Positions 1-4,974 of a DNA stretch of 7,467 bases are shown in pieces. Under the pieces are notes generated by a model, which was not told where the DNA came from, did no database searches, and saw only the letters and a list, made by a program, of their open reading frames with translations. A program made the position numbers and the translations under genes. Position 1 is the first letter of the stretch, and the number at the start of each line of letters is the position of its first letter. Source of the DNA: Oscillospiraceae bacterium (GTDB lineage Bacteria; Bacillota; Clostridia; Oscillospirales; Acutalibacteraceae); contig JAISRF010000096.1 of NCBI GenBank assembly GCA_031273775.1, positions 1 to 7,467 on the forward strand, written 5' to 3'.

Positions 1-50
1 ACAATTGTACTGCTTAATGAGGAGGTTGTCAAGAGTAAGATACTAAGATT

Positions 51-68
51 TCCTTGATATTACAAGGG
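51..68. repeat. 18-bp palindromic repeat, copy 1
   Basis: TCCTTGATATTACAAGGG matches bases 777-794 at 17 of 18 positions in the same orientation. Each copy is itself a partial palindrome (CCTTG facing CAAGG). This copy lies in the non-coding stretch ahead of the istA fragment. IS21 elements carry several transposase-binding repeats inside their ends, so a binding site is possible, but the second copy is inside istB, which is not where such sites normally lie. A leftover of an older istB 3' end is an alternative, because in one frame this copy reads FLDITRV followed by a stop, similar to the ILDISRE of the istB fragment. Confidence 0.5.
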
Positions 69-119
69 TTTAGAGGGATTCATGGGGTTTCTAGTACAAT
101 AAAATGAAAAACTCAGATA

Positions 120-518
120 ATGGAGAAAGCAAAAATTATCACACTAAAAAGAGAGGGAGTGTCAACGCGTGAGATCTCGCGACGAACAGGGATTAGCCGT
201 GATACAATTGCAAAATATTGGCGTGAATTTGTGGAGCTTAACAATCGGCTGCAGGAAAATCCTGCACAAAAAGAAGAAATACAGGACGAAATGCTGTCAA
301 AGCCAAAAAGCGCGCCAAGAACAAGGAAACGGCATAAATTCACGCCTGAATTAGAAGCGCGGCTGCACGAAATACTGGCAGAGGAAAAGCGCAAAGACCG
401 CATTTTAGGGGCGAATCACAAGCAAAAGCTCACGAATAAACAGATTCGGGACAAGCTTGTGGAGGAAGGCTATGAAATCAGCCAGCCAACGATAAATAAT
501 GCGCTGTCTCAGAGATGA
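120..518 (+). pseudogene. IstA-like IS21 transposase, N-terminal fragment
   Basis: This 132-codon open frame matches the N-terminus of IS21 transposases. Residues about 1-45 form a helix-turn-helix (KREGVSTREISRRTGISRDT) of the kind that binds the element's ends. A basic linker follows, then a second DNA-binding region (KQKLTNKQIRDKLVEEGYEI, about residues 100-120). Full IstA proteins have about 400-500 residues; the RNase H-like catalytic domain carrying the DDE triad is entirely absent. The frame ends at a TGA formed at the deletion junction, overlapping the ATG of the istB fragment. No Shine-Dalgarno sequence is visible before the ATG at 120. If translated, the product would bind DNA without cutting it and could in principle interfere with an intact sibling element; that is inference. 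Confidence 0.8.
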
Positions 519-862
519 AAGAGGCCATGAGCCAGAATCAAATCACCCTTTTCAGACGAAAATTTGAGAGCTTTTCGCTTGTTATTTTGGATGAACTCGG
601 CTATGTTTCCTTTGAAAAACAGGGCTGTGAGATGCTGTTCAACCTGCTTTCCTCACGAAACGGGAAAGGTTCAATCATTGTGACAACCAATCTCACGTTT
701 GACCGCTGGCAAGAAGTTTTTCACGACCCAACGCTAACCGGCGCATTGGTCGACCGACTGGCACACAAGGCACACATCCTTGATATTTCAAGGGAAAAGG
801 GCGGGAGATATGAAGAAACCTTGGAGTGGCTCAGCGGGGGCGATGGCACTGTGAAATTGTAA
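515..862 (+). pseudogene. IstB-like IS21 helper ATPase, C-terminal fragment
   Basis: The 115-codon frame is the C-terminal half of IstB, the DnaA/DnaC-like AAA+ protein that assembles with IstA and selects target DNA. Seen here are Walker B (LVILDELGY, residues 22-30), a sensor-1 region ending in TTN (about residues 56-58) and the conserved ALVDRLAHKAHILDISRE segment, whose Arg is the usual arginine-finger region. Full IstB is about 250 residues; the N-terminal half with Walker A (GxxGxGKT) is missing. The ATG at 515 is probably an internal Met codon exposed by the deletion rather than a native start; it lacks a clear ribosome binding site. The predicted C-terminus at 862 looks native for the family. 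Confidence 0.85.
777..794. repeat. 18-bp palindromic repeat, copy 2 (inside istB fragment)
   Basis: TCCTTGATATTTCAAGGG is the partner of bases 51-68, with one mismatch. It codes for the LDISR part of the conserved IstB C-terminus and forms a 6-bp stem with a 4-base loop (CCTTGA / TCAAGG). Confidence 0.5.
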
Positions 863-1123
863 TTTCCACTGCATAATTTGCTCAAAATCTACCCAAAAAG
901 CAGATGAAAATCCGCCTCCCGCCCGTTTTTCGCTCGATGAAAATATCATCTTACTTGAATCCGTAACCCTAAAATGTTCACAACCTCCACAAGACGGCTT
1001 TTCAAGAGAGCAACTCCGGTCACCTTTTACCCAAGTACCTAAAGTACAGTTTATTGTTATGGGCTCTGCGCCATTTAGGTATCGGGTATGCGGGTCTACC
1101 TCTTTTGGAAATACATAATACAT
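788..1123 (-). CDS. Small Cys-cluster protein of unknown function, 3' end probably disrupted
   Basis: I do not recognise this 111-codon frame. Its start is well supported: on the minus strand AGGAGG (bases 1136-1131) precedes the ATG by 7 bases, and the start lies 22 bases after the stop of the upstream minus-strand gene. Residues 26-51 hold four cysteines (C26, C38, C45, C48) and H50, spaced like a small metal-binding or disulphide site (CSLEKPSCGGCEHF). There is no signal peptide or membrane segment. From about residue 87 on, the frame is antisense to the istB fragment, so the true C-terminus was probably lost when the IS inserted or decayed, and the part past base 863 may not be native. 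It could also be a chance frame, but the ribosome binding site and spacing argue against that. Confidence 0.42.
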   Translation of the reverse strand: MYYVFPKEVDPHTRYLNGAEPITINCTLGTWVKGDRSCSLEKPSCGGCEHFRVTDSSKMIFSSSEKRAGGGFSSAFWVDFEQIMQWKLQFHSAIAPAEPLQGFFISPALFP

Positions 1124-1145
1124 TCTATTTTCCTCCTATTATTTA

Positions 1146-1544
1146 TTATTTATTTCTTAAATACGCCCGGTGTAAAGCTCTTGCTTCTGACAGCTTTTGA
1201 GTTGCATCAATAATAAGGTCATAAACCTCTTGCGGCATTGTATAGCCGCACATATCTTGCAAGTCAAAAATGGCTGTTTTCATAGCATGCATGGGAGAGT
1301 TGCAAATTTTTTTTCCATCATAAGTCCTCCTTATTCTTTGGACCTGCCTCATCAGTGCCGGACGGTCAGTTTCCGGCAGACGCTTATAAACGAATGCTTG
1401 ATATTTCCCGGGAAATAAGTTATAATCAGGCAAAGCGCAAATAATCGTGGCCGCAAACCCATGGTAAACCACTCTCCACCAAGAACCTGTATTCATATAC
1501 CGGGCACAACTGTCTTCTCGGATTATTTCCCGCCCGAACCGCAT
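1146..1544 (-). CDS. Hypothetical protein, about 132 residues
   Basis: The family is not recognised. The 3' part reads as a genuine soluble protein: a mixed middle segment (about residues 40-80, FPGKYQAFVYKRLPETDRP, then a basic stretch QVQRIRRTYDGKK), followed by an Ala/Leu/Glu-rich helical C-terminus ending in RAYLRNK. The open frame extends upstream to 1844 inside rsmB, but that part is only antisense to rsmB. I place the start at ATG 1544 because AAGGA (bases 1555-1551 on the minus strand) lies 6 bases before it; ATG 1496 is an alternative without a good site. The gene is followed after 22 bases by the Cys-cluster gene, so the two are probably co-transcribed. The body is antisense to the rsmB promoter and leader. 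A tract of eight A residues (minus strand, bases 1314-1307) lies inside the frame. It has no membrane segment or signal peptide. Confidence 0.48.
   Translation of the reverse strand: MRFGREIIREDSCARYMNTGSWWRVVYHGFAATIICALPDYNLFPGKYQAFVYKRLPETDRPALMRQVQRIRRTYDGKKICNSPMHAMKTAIFDLQDMCGYTMPQEVYDLIIDATQKLSEARALHRAYLRNK
1398..1426 (+). promoter_or_regulatory. SigA-type promoter for the rsmB operon, with palindrome in the spacer
   Basis: TTGATA at 1398-1403 and TATAAT at 1421-1426 are separated by exactly 17 bases: one mismatch to the -35 consensus and a perfect -10. Transcription would start near 1433 and run into rsmB at 1630, giving a leader of about 197 bases. The spacer is almost filled by a perfect 16-base palindrome, TATTTCCCGGGAAATA (1402-1417), a shape expected of a dimeric repressor site. 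The same bases encode part of the 132-residue minus-strand protein, so chance cannot be excluded. Confidence 0.6.
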
Positions 1545-1551
1545 CCGCTTT

Positions 1552-1603
1552 CCTTGAAACGCGAAAGCATTTTCGCGAAACCCGTCCTTGAAACCCGTCT
1601 TTG
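1552..1603 (+). repeat. Hairpin and tandem 13-bp repeat in the rsmB leader
   Basis: A 7-bp stem with a 4-base loop (CGCGAAA 1560-1566, GCAT, TTTCGCG 1571-1577) is followed by two adjacent 13-base units, AAACCCGTCCTTG (1578-1590) and AAACCCGTCTTTG (1591-1603), that differ at one position. CCTTGAAAC also occurs twice (1552-1560 and 1586-1594). There is no U-tract, so this is not an intrinsic terminator. It lies 27 bases ahead of the rsmB start and could affect rsmB translation or mRNA folding, or simply be a slippage duplication. Confidence 0.55.
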
Positions 1604-1629
1604 TCGGACGAAATATCCCGGAGGAATTT

Positions 1630-3036
1630 ATGCCTGAATCATCCCCCCGCCTGACGGCGCTAAAGTTGCTTTCCCGCATTGAGCGGGACGGCGCGTTTTC
1701 CAATCTTGCGCTCAATGCCCTGCCCGAGGATTCCGGGCTGTCCATACGGGACAGGCGGTTTGTTTGGGCTTTGGTTTGCGGCGTTACGGAACGCCGCCTG
1801 ACGCTGGAGTATTTCATCCGCCGCCACTGCGAAAAAATGCCCAAAGGGAAAGTTCTTTCCCTCCTGCGGATGGGGTTTTACCAGCTTTATTATATGGATA
1901 CCGTGCCGCAAAGCGCGGCGGTAAACGAAACGGTGGAGCTGGCAAAAACGGTGGGCGAGCCCCATGCCGCAGGCTTTGTCAATGCGGTGATGCGGGCGGC
2001 TTCAAAAGTGTCTCCGTCTGTTCCGGTCGGCACGGACGTGAACGCCATGTCTGTGCGGTATTCGGTGACAACGGGGCTGGTGAAAAGTCTGATCCGGGAT
2101 TACGGAAAAACCGCCGCCGAGGGGATTTTGAATGCATCGTTCAGGGGGCAAGACGTCCTTACGGTGCGGGTTAACACACTGAAAACCACGCCGGAAACCC
2201 TTGCGAAAATTTGGGCGGAACATCAGATAAAAAGCGAACCTGGGCCTCTGCCCGGTTCTCTGCGCGCGCAGGGCGGCGTAAATCCGACGGCGCTTCCCGG
2301 CTTTGAAGACGGGCTGTTTCATGTGCAGGACTTTTCATCACAGCTTTGTTGCCTGCTGCTCAACCCGAAACCTGGGGATCGCGTGCTTGACGCCTGCGCC
2401 GCGCCGGGCGGGAAAAGCTTTACCATGGCTGAGCTGATGGAAAACCGCGGGGAAATCACGGCGGCGGAGCTGCGTGAAAACCGTATAGGGTTAATTGAAT
2501 CGGGAGCGCGGCGGCTGGGACTTCACATTATAAACGCCACGGCACGCGATTCTTCTTTACCTTGGGAAGAAGAGATGAAAACAAGCGGTGACGGAGAAAA
2601 CGGTTTGCGCCGCAGGGAACCACCCGGCCTGACAGACACCTTCCAAGCGCGTCTTAAAGACAAAATTTTGTGTGATGTGCCCTGTTCCGGGTTTGGAATT
2701 TTGCGTAAAAAGCCGGAAATTCGTTACAAAAATGTTACTTTACTTGACACGCTGCCGGAAATACAGTATCGTATACTTCGGGAGTCATCCGCGCTACTCG
2801 GTGTAGGCGGTCGGCTGATTTATTCCACCTGTACGCTGCGCAGGGAAGAAAACGAGAATGTCTGCCTTAAGTTTTTGAAAGAAAATCCCCACTTCGCACC
2901 GCTGCCGATTGCGCGGGATCTGGAAAAATACGGCATGAAACACGCCAAAACAGACAAAGCTGAAAATATGAGTTCCCTTTTGCCCCAAGATAACCAGACG
3001 GACGGATTTTTTATAGCGGGATTTCAACGGAATTGA
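1630..3036 (+). CDS. rsmB: 16S rRNA m5C967 methyltransferase RsmB
   Basis: The enzyme transfers a methyl group from S-adenosylmethionine to C5 of 16S rRNA cytidine 967 (E. coli numbering) during small-subunit assembly in the cytoplasm. Residues about 8-135 are the NusB-like RNA-binding domain and the rest is the Rossmann-type methyltransferase. Motif I is DACAAPGGK (254-262), motif IV is DVPCSG with Cys352, and motif VI is STCTLRREEN with Cys401. In this family the TC-motif Cys is the nucleophile and the PC-motif Cys helps release the product; both are present. I start at ATG 1630, which has GGAGG (1620-1624) 5 bases upstream, giving 468 residues; an in-frame ATG at 1588 lacks such a site. 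The protein is slightly longer than usual because of a charged insert at about 312-340. It is the first gene of the operon, and rlmN starts 21 bases after its stop. Confidence 0.95.
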   Translation: MPESSPRLTALKLLSRIERDGAFSNLALNALPEDSGLSIRDRRFVWALVCGVTERRLTLEYFIRRHCEKMPKGKVLSLLRMGFYQLYYMDTVPQSAAVNETVELAKTVGEPHAAGFVNAVMRAASKVSPSVPVGTDVNAMSVRYSVTTGLVKSLIRDYGKTAAEGILNASFRGQDVLTVRVNTLKTTPETLAKIWAEHQIKSEPGPLPGSLRAQGGVNPTALPGFEDGLFHVQDFSSQLCCLLLNPKPGDRVLDACAAPGGKSFTMAELMENRGEITAAELRENRIGLIESGARRLGLHIINATARDSSLPWEEEMKTSGDGENGLRRREPPGLTDTFQARLKDKILCDVPCSGFGILRKKPEIRYKNVTLLDTLPEIQYRILRESSALLGVGGRLIYSTCTLRREENENVCLKFLKENPHFAPLPIARDLEKYGMKHAKTDKAENMSSLLPQDNQTDGFFIAGFQRN

Positions 3037-3057
3037 GAGTGGGGGATGAAGGATCAT

Positions 3058-4077
3058 ATGGATAAGATTGACATAAAGTCGTTAATGCCGCAAGAGGTTA
3101 CCGCCCTTGCGCGCGAATGGGGATTGCCCCCTTATCGCGGCGGGCAGATTTTTTCCCGGCTGGCGGCCGGTGTCCAAAGCTTTGAGGAAATGACCGACCT
3201 TCCCCGCGGAGCGCGCGCGCTTTTGGAGGAGCGGTGCTTTATCGCCGGAGCGAAAGAAATCCTGCGGTGCCCTTCTGCCAAAGACGGCACTCAGAAATTC
3301 CTTTTTGAGCTTTATGACGGCGCGCGGATTGAAAGCGTACTGATGAACTACGAATACGGTCACAGCCTTTGCCTGTCCACACAGGCGGGTTGCCGGATGG
3401 GTTGCGTATTCTGCGCCACTGGCAAAAGCGGCCTAATCAGGAACCTGCTCCCGTCCGAAATGCTTTCCCAAATCCACGCCGCCGAAAAAAGTACGGGGGT
3501 TAAAATCGGGCGGCTGGTGTTAATGGGCATGGGTGAACCGCTGGACAATTATGACCACGTCCTCCGGTTTTTAAAGTTGGTCTCCTCGCCAGAGGGTCTC
3601 CATATGGGAATGCGTAAAATCTCACTTTCCACCTGCGGGCTGGTACCGCAGCTAAATAAACTCGCCGAAGAAAACTTACAGCTCACCCTTTCGGTTTCAC
3701 TCCACGCACCCAACGACGAAACGCGTTCCCGGCTTATGCCGGTAAACCGGCGCTGGAACCTCGCTTCCTTAATGGACAGCTGCCGCCGGTATACTAAAAA
3801 GACAGGCCGCCGCATATCGTTTGAATATGCGGTAATAGATGGTCAGAGCGACACGCCGGAATGTGCCAAACAGCTTGCCGGGCTGATCCGGGGGATGGGC
3901 GCGCACATCAATATCATTCCGCTTAACCCCGTGAAGGGATCCGGGTTTCACGCCGGGAAAAACGCTGCCCGCTTCGCGGCACAGCTCAGTGCAATGGGTA
4001 TTAACGCAACTGTACGCAGAACTTTGGGCGCGGACGTAGACGCTGCCTGCGGGCAGTTGAGCGCAGTGAACAGTTAG
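3058..4077 (+). CDS. rlmN: 23S rRNA (A2503-C2) / tRNA (A37-C2) methyltransferase RlmN
   Basis: This radical-SAM enzyme methylates C2 of A2503 in 23S rRNA and of A37 in some tRNAs, supporting translational accuracy. The iron-sulphur cluster motif is CRMGCVFC (Cys112, Cys116, Cys119). The two further cysteines of the methyl-transfer mechanism are also present: Cys105 in CLSTQAGC and Cys331 near the C-terminus in DAACGQ. GMGEPLDNY and SLHAPNDETRSRLMP are typical family motifs. I chose ATG 3058 (339 residues, AAGGA 4 bases upstream) over ATG 3046 (343 residues, only a G-run abutting it); the start MDKIDIKSLMPQEV fits the family. The C-terminal residues AVNS and the TAG stop are encoded by the first unit of the repeat element that follows, so the native C-terminus may have been remodelled by it; this lies after the last catalytic Cys and should be harmless. 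RlmN is the relative of the Cfr resistance enzyme, but the context here is housekeeping. Confidence 0.96.
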   Translation: MDKIDIKSLMPQEVTALAREWGLPPYRGGQIFSRLAAGVQSFEEMTDLPRGARALLEERCFIAGAKEILRCPSAKDGTQKFLFELYDGARIESVLMNYEYGHSLCLSTQAGCRMGCVFCATGKSGLIRNLLPSEMLSQIHAAEKSTGVKIGRLVLMGMGEPLDNYDHVLRFLKLVSSPEGLHMGMRKISLSTCGLVPQLNKLAEENLQLTLSVSLHAPNDETRSRLMPVNRRWNLASLMDSCRRYTKKTGRRISFEYAVIDGQSDTPECAKQLAGLIRGMGAHINIIPLNPVKGSGFHAGKNAARFAAQLSAMGINATVRRTLGADVDAACGQLSAVNS

Positions 4078-4164
4078 TGAACAGTGAACAGTTGTGGTGT
4101 CGCTTCGCGACGGATTTGAAGTTTCTGTTCCGGTTGATAGATGTATCACTGTCAACTGTCAATT
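4064..4164. repeat. Intergenic inverted-repeat element between rlmN and the phosphatase gene
   Basis: The left arm has three copies of AGTGAACAGT (4065-4074, 4076-4085, 4083-4092). The right arm CACTGTCAACTGTCAATT (4147-4164) is roughly the inverse of the left arm. Between them is a tight hairpin GTCGC-TTC-GCGAC (4099-4111). The layout resembles a REP- or MITE-like intergenic repeat; I recall similar GTGAACAGT runs between genes of clostridial genomes but cannot check this here. It covers the last codons of rlmN and ends just before the Shine-Dalgarno sequence of the next gene. No open frame or consensus promoter is visible in it. Confidence 0.6.
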
Positions 4165-4182
4165 AAAAAAACGGAGTTTTTT

Positions 4183-4911
4183 ATGCGGATAGTCAGCAAA
4201 ACCGACATCGGGCGGGTGCGCCGCTCTAATCAGGATTCCTACGCCGCCGGCGAAAGCTCAGGCTCCATGGCGTGGGCGGTGGTCTGCGACGGCATGGGCG
4301 GACAAAACGGCGGCGACATCGCCAGCGCCACTGCCGTCAAAATCATCTCCGAGCGCATTGCCGTGGGTTACCGCGACGGTATGGGCGCAAGTTCCATACG
4401 TGCCATGCTGCTTTCCGCGGTGAAAGCCGCCAACATACAAATTTTCGAAATGTCTCAGTCCGTGGAAACGTTGCGGGGAATGGGTACCACCGTAGTGGCG
4501 GCGGTGCTTTGCGGCCAGACGGCGCATATCGCCCATGCGGGGGACAGCCGCGCGTACCTCATATCCGGGGAGGGACTGACGCAGCTTACCCGGGATCATT
4601 CCGTGGTGCAGTCCATGCTGGAAAAAGGAGAACTGACCCAGGACGAGGCGAAAAGCCACCCGATTAAAAATATCATCACCAGGGCGCTGGGCGTGGACGG
4701 CGAGATTGAAGCCGATTACAACGAGCAAACCCTTGCCCCAGACGACTCCATCCTTATCTGTACAGACGGCCTGACCAATTATGTTACCGGCGGTGAAATT
4801 ATGGATATTGTGAAGGGCAAGCGGTTTTACGAATACCCCGAAGAAATGATAGCGCGCGCCAACGAAAACGGCGGCGGGGACAACGTGACCGTGGTGGTGC
4901 TGGGTGTTTAA
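4183..4911 (+). CDS. stp: PP2C-family Ser/Thr protein phosphatase (Stp/PrpC type)
   Basis: This soluble, Mn/Mg-dependent phosphatase removes phosphate from proteins phosphorylated by the kinase encoded next to it, and from the kinase itself. All bacterial PP2C motifs are seen in its 242 residues: RRSNQDS (13-19), the metal-binding DGMGG (Asp36), GDSRAYL, the DHS...HPIKNIITRALG flap region, CTDGL (Asp195) and GGGDNVTVVV (Asp233) at the C-terminus. The length is typical for the family. Translation starts at ATG 4183, with GGAG (4173-4176) 6 bases before it; the longer frame from 4141 would start inside the repeat element and is rejected. The kinase gene follows after 63 bases, the usual phosphatase-kinase pair of Firmicutes. 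There is no signal peptide or membrane segment. Confidence 0.95.
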   Translation: MRIVSKTDIGRVRRSNQDSYAAGESSGSMAWAVVCDGMGGQNGGDIASATAVKIISERIAVGYRDGMGASSIRAMLLSAVKAANIQIFEMSQSVETLRGMGTTVVAAVLCGQTAHIAHAGDSRAYLISGEGLTQLTRDHSVVQSMLEKGELTQDEAKSHPIKNIITRALGVDGEIEADYNEQTLAPDDSILICTDGLTNYVTGGEIMDIVKGKRFYEYPEEMIARANENGGGDNVTVVVLGV

Positions 4912-4912
4912 C

Positions 4913-4925
4913 GCGGCAGAGCCGC
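4913..4925 (+). other. Small hairpin between phosphatase and kinase genes
   Basis: GCGGC-AGA-GCCGC forms a 5-bp GC stem with a 3-base loop starting two bases after the phosphatase stop codon. No U-tract follows, so it is not a terminator. It may protect the upstream mRNA end or mildly reduce read-through, or may be meaningless. Confidence 0.35.
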
Positions 4926-4974
4926 AAGCGGAATGCAGAGTTTCTGTATTATCAAATGAACGGAGGTCTTTATC

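Larger units (their letters stand above)
120..862 (+). mobile_element. IS21-family insertion sequence remnant, internally deleted
   Basis: These bases carry the start of an istA-like transposase gene followed directly by the end of an istB-like helper ATPase gene, in the istA-istB order of the IS21 family. A full element is around 2 to 2.5 kb; here only about 0.75 kb of coding sequence remains, so roughly the last two thirds of istA and the first half of istB have been lost in one internal deletion near base 515. I could not find convincing terminal inverted repeats, so the outer ends are not defined; they should lie somewhere in 1-119 and 863-990. The element cannot transpose on its own because both the DDE catalytic domain and the ATP-binding Walker A motif are missing. 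Confidence 0.82.

Noticed and set aside
1..57. A short frame (18 codons ending LRFP and TGA) entering from the left edge, possibly the tail of an upstream gene
   Set aside because: Too short to judge, and no recognisable family motif; it may be chance.
54..100. Possible promoter for the istA fragment (TACAAT at 95-100)
   Set aside because: No acceptable -35 box at 16-18 bases upstream.
21..988. Possible IS terminal inverted repeats: GGAGGTTGT (21-29) with ACAACCTCC (980-988), and AAGAT-type matches just inside (37-41 and 948-957)
   Set aside because: Matches are short, unevenly spaced, and the right one falls in the Cys-cluster coding region; not enough to call element ends.
1231..1250. Stem TGCGGC/GCCGCA with an 8-base loop
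   Set aside because: It lies within the minus-strand coding frame, has no U-tract and is likely chance.
1197..1418. Plus-strand frame of 73 codons ahead of rsmB
   Set aside because: It is antisense to the better-supported minus-strand gene, has no ribosome binding site and ends before the promoter.
1545..1844. Upstream extension of the minus-strand 132-residue gene to 232 codons
   Set aside because: This part is exactly antisense to the start of rsmB, which is well supported, and it has a composition typical of a shadow frame.
3046..4077. RlmN as a Cfr-type antibiotic-resistance methyltransferase
   Set aside because: Location in the conserved rsmB-phosphatase-kinase operon and family motifs fit the housekeeping RlmN.
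4134..4162. TTGATA at 4134-4139 as a promoter for the phosphatase gene
   Set aside because: The -10 position reads TGTCAA, which is poor; the gene is most simply part of the rsmB operon.
4258..4728. Long minus-strand frame opposite the phosphatase gene
   Set aside because: Antisense shadow of a strongly conserved PP2C coding sequence, rich in His/Arg/Gly as expected of such shadows.
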